Shown: positions 44,097 to 53,217, counted from the first letter of the stretch. The stretch is DNA of 64,000 nucleotides from Prevotellaceae bacterium UBA1746 (GCA_905369775.1 CAJPJR010000007.1:1-64000), one strand, 5' to 3'. A program made the numbers and translations. The notes: generated by a model from the letters alone, not told the origin.

Positions 44097-45077
44097 TCAT
44101 CGCAGCACCACCGTCATACCGGGGCGCAGCCCCTCGATGCTTTGCGTCGGTGTGGCTTTCACGCGGAAGGTCTTCAAATCATACCGGCCCGTCGATTTCG
44201 AAGCGCGCCACACGGCGTAACTGCCCACGTCCTTCAGGCTGGCGATGCGCAGTTTCACGGTCTTGTCGCCCAGTGCCGGCACGAAACCTTCCACTTCTTG
44301 TCCCACACGGAGCGTGGACAGTTTGTCTTCGCGCACATTGAACGAAACCCACAGCTTGTTCATCAGCGCCACGTTCATCACCGGCGCGCCGGTGCCCACG
44401 AGTTCGCCGATCGAGGGGAAGATGTCCGTCACTTCCCCATCGAGGGCGGCCACGAGCACCGTTTCTTTCAGATAGCTCTTCACTTCCTTGATGGCTCCCC
44501 CGGCGCGTGCCGTGAGTGCGGCGGCCGCTTCGCGATCTTCGATCTGCGCTCCGTTCACTGCCATGTCATATTGCGATTTGGCCGCGCGTTCCGTGGCAAT
44601 GGCCGCGTCGCGCTGTGCCGTCACCTCGTCGAGCTTTTGCGAAGTCACCACCCCTTCGTCATGCAGTCGCTTCACGCGGGCGTAACTCTTCTCCATCACC
44701 TCGCGACCGGCCTTGGCCTTTTGCCACATCTCGTAGGCGCCGCGTTTCTGTTCCTCGCGCGCCCCCTTGTCGGCTTTCCGGCTTTGTGCGGCGGCGGCAT
44801 CTTCGGCCGCCTCGGCCTGGGTGAGTTTCGCATTCACCTCCGGCGCCTCGAGAATGGCCAGGGTGTCGCCGGCGTGCACCTGTTGTCCTTCTTCGACCAG
44901 GATGCGTTTCACGCGACCGGGCACTTTGCTCGACACGCGATACTCCGTCACTTCAGCTTGTCCCTGAATCACTTCGGGCTGAGGGCGAAATGCGTAGAAG
45001 CCGCAGATGGCGGTGATGACAATGACCGCCACGATGAGCAGAATGGCGGGGATATAATTGGGAGCTTGTTTCTTCAT
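44097..45077 (-). CDS. HlyD/EmrA-type periplasmic adaptor
   Basis: A 326-residue membrane fusion protein. One N-terminal helix (residues 8-30), a biotinyl-lipoyl half motif (RVSSKVPGRVKRILVEEGQQVHAGDTL near 47-75), a long Ala/Glu/Lys coiled coil (about 85-175), the second lipoyl half (ALDGEVTDIFPSIGELVGTG near 215) and a beta-barrel C-terminus with LRPGMTVVLR. It bridges the inner-membrane permeases and the TolC-like channel encoded directly upstream. Confidence 0.93.
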   Translation of the reverse strand: MKKQAPNYIPAILLIVAVIVITAICGFYAFRPQPEVIQGQAEVTEYRVSSKVPGRVKRILVEEGQQVHAGDTLAILEAPEVNAKLTQAEAAEDAAAAQSRKADKGAREEQKRGAYEMWQKAKAGREVMEKSYARVKRLHDEGVVTSQKLDEVTAQRDAAIATERAAKSQYDMAVNGAQIEDREAAAALTARAGGAIKEVKSYLKETVLVAALDGEVTDIFPSIGELVGTGAPVMNVALMNKLWVSFNVREDKLSTLRVGQEVEGFVPALGDKTVKLRIASLKDVGSYAVWRASKSTGRYDLKTFRVKATPTQSIEGLRPGMTVVLR

Positions 45078-45189
45078 TGTGTTTGGTGCTGTTTTGACAG
45101 CGTTAGGAGTTGAAAGGAGAAAGGCCGGTGCGCGGCATCGAGGCGCGCGCTGCGCACACAGCGGTGAGTGAGGGACGTTGTGCCGAGCT

Positions 45190-46677
45190 TTATTGGCCGA
45201 GCGCTTTATTATAGACGGCGCGGGCTATGCGAATGTCGATTTGCGCGTCGATTTTGTCGCTTTGTGCCGCCAGCCACGCCGTTTGTGCCGCCAGCAAGTC
45301 GGAGGTGGTCACCACCCCTTCTTTGAATCCCACGCGAGCCATGCGCAGGTTCTCTTCCGCCCGACTTTGGCTTTTCTCGGTCAATGCGAGTTTCTTCACC
45401 GCCTGATTCACGGCCAGCGCCGTTTGGTTCACTTGAAGCGTGATTTTTTCGCGCGCCTCTTGCAGTTGCAGTCCGCCCACCGCCGCATCGGCCTTGGCGG
45501 CGGCCACTTTGTGCTTGCCTTCGCCCCATTCCCAGATGGGAACCTTCAGCAACAGCCCCACACTCCAGGTGCCTTTCAGCTTTTTCTCGAAGCCGTTGAA
45601 CATACTCGGATAGGTCATGCCGTATCCGCCCGTCAAGGCCAGGGTGGGGAGGAAAGCGGCGCGCTCCACCTTCACCTTCTCGGCGTAGATCGATTGGGCG
45701 AGCCCCAGTTGTCGCAATTCGGGGCGGGCCCCCATGGCTGTCTCGGCGTCGGCCTGTACGCCGGCCGTAGAAGTCGGCAGGTCGCTGAGGCGTTCGTCGA
45801 CAAGGTGCAGCGTGGTGTCGATCGGCAGCCCGCAGAGTTGAGCCAAAAGCATGCGCGAGAGGCTCAAACCGTCCTCGGCGCGCGTAAGCGTCATCTCGGC
45901 TTTGTTCAGCTCGACGCTCACCGACAGCGCATTGGCACGGGTGGCCACGCCTTCTTTCACCATTTTCTGCACGTCGCCGTCCAGATGTTGCAGCATGTCG
46001 CGGTAGGCCGTGGCCAAACGCGTCTTGTGCGTCAGGCTCACCACCTGCCAGTAAGCTTTGTCCACACTGAGAATCACCTCCTGGCGGTCGGCGCGCAGCT
46101 TTTCGCCGGCCAACTGCTCGGCATAGCCGGTGATGCGGTCGTAGGCGCGAATTTTTCCGCCCATGTAGAGCGGTTGGGTGAAGAGCACCGCACCCACGGC
46201 CACATTGCGTGTGTCGGTCTCGAAGCGTTGCGCCAGATCGCGCCCCACACCGTTCAGTCCTTGCTGCAAAGCGGCGCCGGTTTGTTGCGCGCGTTGCACG
46301 AGCGGAGCGAGATCGGGGTGTGCTGCCACGAGTTGCTGCACCCGCTGCATGAATTCGGGCGAGAAACCCGCGCCCAACTGCGAACCGAGGTTGGTCAGCG
46401 CCGATTTCTGGTCGGTGGTGAGGATCGAAAGTTCGTCGCCCGTGTGAACGTAGGCGGCCACGCCCGAGATTTTGGGCAGATAGTTCGTGCGGGCGGCTGC
46501 ATGCACCTCGCGGGCTTTGTCAATGCCCAGTTGCGACATCTGCAACGCCTTGTTGTGTTGCAGTGCCAGCTGCCGGCAACTGTCGAGCGTGAGGGCGCCG
46601 TCGTCTGTGGCCGAGGCGGCGCGGCTCGATAGGCTACTCAGCGCGAGACTGAGGAGGAGAACATATAGTTTTCTCAT
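45190..46677 (-). CDS. TolC-family outer-membrane efflux protein
   Basis: A 495-residue protein with a signal peptide (residues 1-23, ending SRAASATDD). It has the two-repeat OEP pattern: LTLDSCRQLALQHNKALQMSQ at the N-terminus and TLALTGGYGMTYPSM near 345 in the second half, with long coiled-coil helices. It forms the outer-membrane exit duct. It is the first gene of the minus-strand operon; HlyD and two permeases follow. Confidence 0.94.
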   Translation of the reverse strand: MRKLYVLLLSLALSSLSSRAASATDDGALTLDSCRQLALQHNKALQMSQLGIDKAREVHAAARTNYLPKISGVAAYVHTGDELSILTTDQKSALTNLGSQLGAGFSPEFMQRVQQLVAAHPDLAPLVQRAQQTGAALQQGLNGVGRDLAQRFETDTRNVAVGAVLFTQPLYMGGKIRAYDRITGYAEQLAGEKLRADRQEVILSVDKAYWQVVSLTHKTRLATAYRDMLQHLDGDVQKMVKEGVATRANALSVSVELNKAEMTLTRAEDGLSLSRMLLAQLCGLPIDTTLHLVDERLSDLPTSTAGVQADAETAMGARPELRQLGLAQSIYAEKVKVERAAFLPTLALTGGYGMTYPSMFNGFEKKLKGTWSVGLLLKVPIWEWGEGKHKVAAAKADAAVGGLQLQEAREKITLQVNQTALAVNQAVKKLALTEKSQSRAEENLRMARVGFKEGVVTTSDLLAAQTAWLAAQSDKIDAQIDIRIARAVYNKALGQ

Positions 46678-46708
46678 GAATCGATGATTGTTTCTTGTTT
46701 GCTTGGGG

Positions 46709-46716
46709 CAAAGATA
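46709..46716 (-). promoter_or_regulatory. -7 box of the TolC-HlyD-permease operon
   Basis: On the minus strand TATCTTTG (46716-46709) matches TAnnTTTG 32 nt before the TolC start. No clear -33 box is seen, so the promoter may depend on an activator. Confidence 0.6.
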
Positions 46717-47366
46717 GGACTTTTGTCGGAATGGTAGGGTTGGAAAAGGAAAAAACGAACAATCTTTTCTGATAAAGTAGAAGCCACGTCTTCTCCTTCG
46801 TTGAATTTGATGTATCGCGGTGGAGTTTTATATTGTATGTTCTGATTTTCAGTGTAGATAATTGCAGCGTGTGGCGCAGAGATGATGGTTTTGTGTAGTT
46901 TCTTCCCGCGCGCAGATAGCGGCCCGGGAGGTCTGAACGCGGTCTTGCGTATAAAAGTGATATTGCTCAATCGTTTCTCGCCCGTCCTTCGGCATTTCTC
47001 AAAAAAGCCGTGGAGCGTCTGTGCGGCCGTCTCCGCAGTTCGAATCGACTTGCGCGTGCGCGCGTTTTTTCTATATGTCATTTTCCGGACTGCTTCTCTA
47101 TCATGCACTGCGTTCTTCCCGAGTTGGCGTCTGTGAACGGGGTGTCTTCGGGCATGGGGGCGTGCAATTCCAAGCGAACGTCCTTTCGAGCGGGAACGGC
47201 AGGAGCATTTCGCGTGGCAGCGTGAGGCGTGAGGGAAAACACCGCCCGCACCGTCAGGTGGAGGTGCGAGAGATCGCGCAGACGTGCGAACGGGGCGGAG
47301 AAAGCGGGGGCGGGTGAGGCCGTGGAAGGGGAGTTCCGAAGGCGGAAAGCCGAGCAGTGTGCACAG
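46717..47366. other. Long intergenic region without a supported gene
   Basis: The gap between the divergent TolC operon and the 47643 operon is 965 nt. Short open frames occur but none shows a convincing product. Positions 46740-46880 are AT-richer than the surroundings. The rest is GC-rich with no recognised RNA. Confidence 0.4.
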
Positions 47367-47471
47367 GTGCGCAGTTTTTGCCGAAAAGCTCCCCGTTTTT
47401 CTTCTTTTTACGGGGACTTTTGTGCCAAAGTTAGCACTTTTTTCTTCGTGTTGCGCTTTTTCGCACGATAA
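47367..47471. repeat. 21-nt-period degenerate repeat, 4-5 units
   Basis: Units start at 47367, 47388, 47409, 47430 and, less well aligned, 47451. The T-run lies at positions 9-13 of each of the first four units, preceded by a C- or G-run (for example GCTCCCCGTTTTT and TACGGGGACTTTT). It ends about 77 nt before the -33 box of the next promoter. Confidence 0.85.
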
Positions 47472-47547
47472 ATCGCGCGGAAGCACTGATGAACGGGGAC
47501 GAAAACGAACCCGGAAGCGCGAGAATGTACATTCGAGGCGTCAAAAA

Positions 47548-47578
47548 TTGGTAGTTTCACCCTTTTCTTGTAAATTTG
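47548..47578 (+). promoter_or_regulatory. Promoter of the 47643-51552 operon
   Basis: TTG at 47548-47550 is followed after 20 nt by TAAATTTG at 47571-47578, matching the Bacteroidetes promoter form. The ATG at 47643 lies 65 nt further on. Confidence 0.8.
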
Positions 47579-47642
47579 CCGCAGAGATCCCCGCGCCACA
47601 TTCGCATTTCCCACTTGCGTGCGGGGGGCTTCAATCTACCCC

Positions 47643-49247
47643 ATGAAAGGAAAACCCCACACCCCCGCGGCGCCGCAGAGTGCCGCCCCGCTTCGCCCCC
47701 GAGCCTGGACCCCCGTGTTGTACTACGCGGTGGGCTTCGTGCTGTTGTGGCTCTTCGCCACGCTCACCTATGGTGAGGTGTTTCGCCACATCGCCGACGA
47801 AAATTATGTTTGCGCCGAGCGCGCGCCCATGGCCTACGTCTTGCGCCTGCCCGGCGCCTATGCCATTTGGGGCGCGCGCTATCTCCTGTTGGTTTTCCTG
47901 AACCGTTGGCTCGGCGGCACGCTGTTGGCCCTGCTGCTCACCGCCACTGCGTGGCTCATCGAACGCAGTTTGCCGGTGCGTCATCGCGGAGAAGGGTGGG
48001 GCTGGTTGCCGCCTTTGGCTGTGATGGCCTGGTGTGTGGCCGATGGCTTCGACCTGTATTTGCGCACCGAACCGTCGACCTTCGTCTTGCGCACCGTGGC
48101 GCTCTTGGGGGCTGCGGCTGTTTTGGCCGGCGGCTGCGCACTGTGGCGCCGATTCTCCCGATCGGCCGCGCAACCACCCGCAACGCCGATGCGGCGCAAG
48201 GGCTGGCGGCGCCTCCTGCTCCTCTTGCCCCTGGCGGCCTATGCGGGCGTTTCGCTCTTCGCCGTGTTGGAGCGTGACAATGTGCGCATGTCTTGCCGCA
48301 TGCAAAACGAGCTCGACGACGAAGATTGGGACGCCATGATCGAAACGGCACAGGCCACGCGACGACCTTCGCGGAGTGTGGCCGCCTTCAACGCCGTGGC
48401 ACTCGAACACACCGACCGTTTGTTGGACGGGCTTTTTGCCATCCCCTATGATTATCCCGATTTGCACCTGCGTAATGTGGGCGGCAACGATGAGGGGGTG
48501 AACTATCTGGCCGATCTCACCCTGCATGCCGGATTGCTCAACACGGCCTATCGACTTTCGATGGACAACACGGTGCAATACGGCCCGCGACTCCACAACT
48601 TTAAGCGCATGGCCATCTGTGCCCTCCTCAACGGCGAGAAACGCTTGGCCGGACGCTACCTCAATCTCATCGACCACATGCCGTTTTGCCACGATTTTGT
48701 CGAACGCTATCGGGCGGTGCTGCACGATGCCTCCCTGCGACAAACCGATGCCACCCTGGCGCGCATCGACCAACTGCGGCCCAAAATCGATGCCTTCGAG
48801 CAGTCCTTCCGTCAACCCACCGTGATCGGTTACAATTTGGCCACGCCCACCGGCAGCGAAGCCACGCTCATCACGGCAGTCGCCGCGAGTCTCTATGCCA
48901 AAGACCTCGATACTTTCCTGGCCCGCATACAAGTGCTGCGCGGCAAGGTGCAATTCACCCCGATTGTCTTGCAGGCCATCATGGTGGCGGCCGTGAAACG
49001 AGAGGGCGTGCTGAACTATTTCCCCGAAGTGAACGAACTGACGCAAAGCGAGTTCCAAGCTTTCGTGCAAGATGCGGCTCCCTTCCTCACCGGACGTGAG
49101 CGCATGACCCCCGAACAGCGCGAGCAGTCGCGCAAAGACATGGCCGAGGCCTTGCGCGAACGCTGGCTCGGCACGTATATGTACTATTATTATTGTGGCA
49201 ACCTCGTCTCCTCCGAACAGCAGAGCCAAGGTGTCGGCGTGAACTGA
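47643..49247 (+). CDS. Membrane protein with large C-terminal soluble domain, DUF6057-like
   Basis: A 534-residue protein. Six or so membrane helices lie in the first 200 residues (for example about 20-45, 70-95, 110-125, 135-150, 155-175 and 190-215), followed by a soluble helical part of about 300 residues that looks TPR-like (YRAVLHDASLRQTDATLARIDQLRPK and similar helices). I believe this matches the Bacteroidales family called DUF6057, but cannot confirm it. The ATG at 47643 is chosen over a GTG 24 nt upstream. A lipoprotein gene follows after 37 nt, so the two probably act together at the envelope. Function unknown. Confidence 0.75.
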   Translation: MKGKPHTPAAPQSAAPLRPRAWTPVLYYAVGFVLLWLFATLTYGEVFRHIADENYVCAERAPMAYVLRLPGAYAIWGARYLLLVFLNRWLGGTLLALLLTATAWLIERSLPVRHRGEGWGWLPPLAVMAWCVADGFDLYLRTEPSTFVLRTVALLGAAAVLAGGCALWRRFSRSAAQPPATPMRRKGWRRLLLLLPLAAYAGVSLFAVLERDNVRMSCRMQNELDDEDWDAMIETAQATRRPSRSVAAFNAVALEHTDRLLDGLFAIPYDYPDLHLRNVGGNDEGVNYLADLTLHAGLLNTAYRLSMDNTVQYGPRLHNFKRMAICALLNGEKRLAGRYLNLIDHMPFCHDFVERYRAVLHDASLRQTDATLARIDQLRPKIDAFEQSFRQPTVIGYNLATPTGSEATLITAVAASLYAKDLDTFLARIQVLRGKVQFTPIVLQAIMVAAVKREGVLNYFPEVNELTQSEFQAFVQDAAPFLTGRERMTPEQREQSRKDMAEALRERWLGTYMYYYYCGNLVSSEQQSQGVGVN

Positions 49248-49284
49248 CGGGCCGACGGTCGAAATCCATATCTTGCAGATCCTT

Positions 49285-50850
49285 ATGAAGCGAAATAGAT
49301 TGTGTTCCTCGTGGGCGAAAGTGCTCGGATGCGTGCTTCTGGTGGTGGCCTTGGCCGCTTGTCGATCGACGGTGCGGGTGCCCGACGCGGCGCAGCCCAC
49401 CGCGCAACAGGCATCGGTCTTCCCCGACTATCGTGATGTGGTGATTCCACCCAACATCGCCCCGCTCAATTTTCAAGTGAACAACCCGGCCGATGAAATC
49501 GTGGTGCAAATCAAAGGGCAGCGCGGAGAACCCCTCGTGGCCGAAGCTGAAATGGCGGGAAAACTCCGCTTCGACTCGACCGAGTGGCGACGTTTGCTCA
49601 CCGACAACCGCGGGGGGCAGCTGAGCGTGGAGGTCTTCACGCAGCACGAAGGGCAGTGGCTGCAGCACCCGGCCTGGAAATGGACCGTGGCCGCAGAGCC
49701 CATCGATTCTTTTCTCACCTACCGACTCATCGAGCCCTCCTATGAACTGTATCGTCAGCTGGGATTGTACGAACGCAACCTCACCAACTTCGACGAACAC
49801 CCCATTTATGAGAACAACGACACCTTCGAGGAGGAGAACAACCACTGTGTGAACTGCCACACCCCGCAGGCGCACGGCACCACCGGGCGCATGCTCTTCC
49901 ACGTGCGCTCGAAACACGGCGGCACGGTCTTCATCGAGGGCAAAAACATCCGGCGCGTCGACATGAAGTGCGACAGTGTCTTGGGTGGCAGCGTGTATCC
50001 CGCCTGGCATCCCCGCCAGCCGTGGGTGGTGTTCTCGAGCAACAAGACCGGACAAGCCTTCCGTCTGAACAATGCGCAGAAGGTGGAGGTCGTAGACTAC
50101 GATTCCGATCTGCTCTTCTACGATGTGCAGCGCAACAAGCTGAGCAATGTGTTTCGCACCCCCGCAGTCATGGAGACCTTCCCGGCGTGGGCGCCCGACG
50201 GCAGCCGCTTATATTATTGTGCGGCGCCCTTCCCGAAATTCGACACCATGAGCGATTCGGCACGCCTCAGCGACGACGCGCGCCAAGATGCGGTGCTCGA
50301 TGCCTATCGCGAGGTGCGCTACAATGTGATGTCGGTGCCTTTCGATGCCCGCACGCGTACCTTCGGCGCGCCGCGCCTCGAAGTGGATTGCCGCACCATG
50401 GGCAAGAGCGGAACGCTCCCGCGCATCAGTCCCGACGGTCGCTATCTGCTCATCACGCTCGGCGATTTCGGCCAATTTCATATCTGGCACAAGAGCAGTG
50501 ATCTCTGGGTGAAGGACCTCAAGACGGGGGCTTTCTACCCGCTCCGGGCGGCCAACAGTCCGGAGGTGGACTCTTATCACACGTGGAGCAGCAACGGCCG
50601 GTGGATTGTGTTCTCCTCGCGTCGGCTGGATGGGAATTTCACGCGCCCGTGCATCGCCTATTTCGATCGCAACGGGCAGGCACACAAGGCTTTCTTGCTG
50701 CCGCAAGAAGATCCCGAGCACAATTGGCTGCGCATGAAGAGCTACAACGTGCCCGAACTCTCGCGCCGTCCCGTGCCGGTTTCGCCTGAAGAACTGCGCC
50801 GCGCGATCTACGACGACGCGGCGGCGGGACATGCCGAATTCGGAAAATGA
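49285..50850 (+). CDS. TolB/PD40-like lipoprotein with one CXXCH haem-c motif
   Basis: A 521-residue lipoprotein: signal with lipobox LAAC (Cys near residue 26). The N-terminal 180 residues are beta-rich. CVNCH near residue 190 is a single c-type haem binding motif. The rest (about 210-500) has WD40-like PD40 repeats of the TolB kind (WAPDGSRLYYC, ISPDGRYLLIT, WSSNGRWIVFSSRR), which build a beta propeller. A haem group joined to a propeller would fit a redox-linked or sensory envelope protein; without other cytochrome genes nearby, haem attachment is unproven. The ATG at 49285 was preferred to an in-frame TTG upstream. Confidence 0.82.
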   Translation: MKRNRLCSSWAKVLGCVLLVVALAACRSTVRVPDAAQPTAQQASVFPDYRDVVIPPNIAPLNFQVNNPADEIVVQIKGQRGEPLVAEAEMAGKLRFDSTEWRRLLTDNRGGQLSVEVFTQHEGQWLQHPAWKWTVAAEPIDSFLTYRLIEPSYELYRQLGLYERNLTNFDEHPIYENNDTFEEENNHCVNCHTPQAHGTTGRMLFHVRSKHGGTVFIEGKNIRRVDMKCDSVLGGSVYPAWHPRQPWVVFSSNKTGQAFRLNNAQKVEVVDYDSDLLFYDVQRNKLSNVFRTPAVMETFPAWAPDGSRLYYCAAPFPKFDTMSDSARLSDDARQDAVLDAYREVRYNVMSVPFDARTRTFGAPRLEVDCRTMGKSGTLPRISPDGRYLLITLGDFGQFHIWHKSSDLWVKDLKTGAFYPLRAANSPEVDSYHTWSSNGRWIVFSSRRLDGNFTRPCIAYFDRNGQAHKAFLLPQEDPEHNWLRMKSYNVPELSRRPVPVSPEELRRAIYDDAAAGHAEFGK

Positions 50851-50916
50851 AAAATGGCGCGCAACCGCATGGCGGCAGTGGCGCCCCCCAACACACCAAC
50901 TGAACCCTATAGACTT

Positions 50917-51552
50917 ATGGCACACCATACCCTGCTGGTCGACGCCGACTACGTGGAACGCGTGGCGTTTGACCTCATTGTCAACTTCGAACGCATGCTC
51001 GGTCGGCGCATTCCTCCCGCGCCGCTCGCCGATTGGCTCGACTATGTGGCGCTCGACGGCGGCTTGCTGCCCGCAGAAGGCGAAGCGCAAACCGCCGACA
51101 ACGAGATTCGGGTGTATTTCATCCATCGACCCGAGACCGCGCAGCTGCAAAACTTCACGCCTGCGCACTTCGCCGACGAAATCAACGGCAAGGCTTTTGC
51201 CGACAGGCTGGGCGAATTTTCGCTCTCGGCACTTGCCGTCGAACCGGTGGTGGACCACGACGATTTGATCGTCGAGGTGTTTGAGCAAATGCTCCTAGAC
51301 GCCGACGCCGATCGGGTGATGCTCGTGGCTGATCTCGACGGATTCACCCCCGAGAGTACGCGACTTGCCGCTCGAATCAAAGGGCTCTGCGCGCAACCGC
51401 CCAAGCGCGAGGACGGAACCGACGCCGGACGCAAGGAAATCACCCTATTCACCATGCAGCCCCTCAGCGGACGAGGATTTGCACAGGAACTGCTCGGCTA
51501 TTCGCTCACGGCGGCACTCGGCATCCGCGCCGACGAAGTCAGCGCCCGGTGA
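50917..51552 (+). CDS. Conserved hypothetical protein
   Basis: A 211-residue acidic soluble protein I do not recognise. It begins with HTLLVDADYVERVAFDLIVNFERMLGRRIPPAPLADWL, and a second conserved-looking strand is VMLVADLDGFTP near residue 130. Two acidic strand ends (VDAD and ADLD) recall NYN/PIN nuclease folds, but this is only a resemblance. No signal or membrane segment. The ATG at 50917 is chosen because upstream residues look non-coding. It is the last gene of the operon from 47643. Confidence 0.7.
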   Translation: MAHHTLLVDADYVERVAFDLIVNFERMLGRRIPPAPLADWLDYVALDGGLLPAEGEAQTADNEIRVYFIHRPETAQLQNFTPAHFADEINGKAFADRLGEFSLSALAVEPVVDHDDLIVEVFEQMLLDADADRVMLVADLDGFTPESTRLAARIKGLCAQPPKREDGTDAGRKEITLFTMQPLSGRGFAQELLGYSLTAALGIRADEVSAR

Positions 51553-51598
51553 ACCGGAACGCATTTCTCTGAGAAGGTGCAAAAAAAGCGCCGTGAAC

Positions 51599-51629
51599 TT
51601 GTGCGATCGCGTGAAAATCAATAACTTTG
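51599..51629 (+). promoter_or_regulatory. Promoter of the carboxynorspermidine dehydrogenase gene
   Basis: TTG at 51599-51601 and TAACTTTG at 51622-51629 are 20 nt apart, a full match to the Bacteroidetes form. The box position excludes an ATG at 51640 as start, as it would leave almost no leader. Confidence 0.82.
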
Positions 51630-51690
51630 CGCGAACGGGATGAAATTCCGATCACTGCAATCACACAAACAACTACGATACGCAAACACA

Positions 51691-52896
51691 ATGGGAAAAG
51701 TACTCATCATCGGCGCCGGCGGCGTTGCCACCGTGGCCGCTGTCAAAGTCGCAAAAAATAGCGATGTCTTCGACGAAATCATGATCGCCAGCCGCACAGA
51801 ATCCAAGTGCAAGGCGATTGCCCAACGCATTGCCGACATGGGGCTGCGCAACGATATTCGCACCGCGCAGGTAGATGCCGACGATGTGGAGCAACTCGTT
51901 CGCCTCTTCAATGACTTCAAGCCGCAGCTGGTCATGAACTTGGCTTTGCCCTACCAGGATCTCACCATCATGGAGGCTTGTCTCCAAACCGGCTGCAACT
52001 ATCTCGACACCGCTAACTACGAACCGAAGGATGAGGCGCATTTTGAGTACTCGTGGCAGTGGGCTTATCGTGATCGCTTCGAGAAAGCCGGACTTTGTGC
52101 CATTCTCGGCTGCGGTTTCGACCCGGGCGTGACCTCCATCTTCACGGCCTACGCCGCAAAGCACCACTTCGACGAAATTCAGTACCTGGATATCGTCGAT
52201 TGCAACGCGGGAGACCACCACAAAGCCTTTGCCACCAACTTCAACCCCGAGATTAACATCCGCGAGATCACGCAAAAAGGACTTTATTGGGAGAATGGCA
52301 AGTGGGTAGAGACGGAACCGCTCGAAATCCACCGGCCTTTGACCTATCCCGGCATCGGACCGCGCGAAAGTTACCTGCTGCACCACGAAGAGATCGAGAG
52401 CTTGGTCATCAACTTCCCCACAATCAAGCGAGCTCGCTTTTGGATGACCTTCGGACAGGAGTATCTCACCCATTTGCGCGTGATTCAAAACATCGGTATG
52501 GACTCGATTGTGCCCATCAACTACGAGGGACACATGATTCAGCCCCTGCAATTCCTCAAGGCCGTGCTGCCCAACCCGCAAGACCTGGGCGAAAACTACG
52601 AAGGCGAGACGTCGATCGGTTGCCGCATCCGAGGTTTGAAAGACGGCAAGGAACAAACCTACTACATTTACAACAACTGTTCGCACCAAGCTGCCTACGA
52701 CGAAACGGGAATGCAGGGGGTGAGCTACACCACCGGCGTGCCCGCTTGCATCGGAGCCCGTTTGTTCATGGAAGGCAAGTGGAACAAGCCCGGCGTCCAC
52801 AACGTCGAGGAGTTTGATCCCGATCCTTTCATGGAAGAACTCAACAAGCAGGGACTGCCTTGGCACGAAATCCACGGCGGAGACCTCGAACTCTGA
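51691..52896 (+). CDS. Carboxynorspermidine dehydrogenase (saccharopine dehydrogenase family)
   Basis: A 401-residue enzyme. The NAD(P)-binding motif IGAGGVATVAA is at residues 7-17, followed by the blocks VMNLALPYQDL near 86, CNYLDTANYEPKD near 105, GCGFDPGVTSIF near 145 and IGPRESYLLHHEE near 225. This pattern is that of carboxynorspermidine/carboxyspermidine dehydrogenase, which condenses a diamine with aspartate semialdehyde in the alternative spermidine pathway. The decarboxylase partner is not in the window. The ATG at 51691 puts the Rossmann motif at the very N-terminus, as in the family, and leaves a 61-nt leader. Confidence 0.93.
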   Translation: MGKVLIIGAGGVATVAAVKVAKNSDVFDEIMIASRTESKCKAIAQRIADMGLRNDIRTAQVDADDVEQLVRLFNDFKPQLVMNLALPYQDLTIMEACLQTGCNYLDTANYEPKDEAHFEYSWQWAYRDRFEKAGLCAILGCGFDPGVTSIFTAYAAKHHFDEIQYLDIVDCNAGDHHKAFATNFNPEINIREITQKGLYWENGKWVETEPLEIHRPLTYPGIGPRESYLLHHEEIESLVINFPTIKRARFWMTFGQEYLTHLRVIQNIGMDSIVPINYEGHMIQPLQFLKAVLPNPQDLGENYEGETSIGCRIRGLKDGKEQTYYIYNNCSHQAAYDETGMQGVSYTTGVPACIGARLFMEGKWNKPGVHNVEEFDPDPFMEELNKQGLPWHEIHGGDLEL

Positions 52897-52963
52897 TTGG
52901 GGCGCTTGTCGTGTCTTCTTTCTGCCCGCATGAGGGCGGGATTGAGGATGAGAAAATCGCATC

Positions 52964-53000
52964 CACGGTGTTTCGCCGATCGCATCGGCGGGACACCGTG
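52964..53000. terminator. Long hairpin after the dehydrogenase gene
   Basis: CACGGTGTTTCGCCGAT (52964-52980) pairs with 52984-53000 over 17 positions, two of them G-U, with a 3-nt loop. It stands 68 nt after the stop. No T-run follows. Confidence 0.55.
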
Positions 53001-53037
53001 AAGCGCATTCGGAATATCAACGGAACTATAGTATATA

Positions 53038-53217
53038 ATGAAGCGAATTTACACATCCCCCCTCCTTCAGCTGGTGCGTTTGTCATCGGAGAATGGATTG
53101 ATGCAGGAATCGGCCAAGACTTTGAGAGTTGATCGCGAGTCCGGCAAAACCATTGACGACGAAAACGACATCTTCACCCAAGGAAAGCACGACAAAGTGT
53201 GGAGTGAGGACGAATAA
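53038..53217 (+). CDS. Small Bacteroidetes-type protein (59 residues)
   Basis: A 59-residue protein (MKRIYTSPLLQLVRLSSENG..., ending DKVWSEDE). The form K-x-Y-x-S/N-P near the start, LMxxS in the middle and an acidic, Trp-containing end is one I know from many short hypothetical proteins of Bacteroidales. Their function is not established. The start is preceded by an AT-rich stretch (CTATAGTATATA). It lies alone between the dehydrogenase and the NupG-like gene. Confidence 0.7.
   Translation: MKRIYTSPLLQLVRLSSENGLMQESAKTLRVDRESGKTIDDENDIFTQGKHDKVWSEDE

Noticed and set aside
47367..47471. CRISPR array
   Set aside because: Units are contiguous, degenerate and 21 nt long with no unique spacers, and no cas gene is near.
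46674..47486. A 270-codon minus-strand frame in the gap upstream of TolC
   Set aside because: It overlaps the promoter region and the 21-nt repeats, has no family features and an unusual composition.
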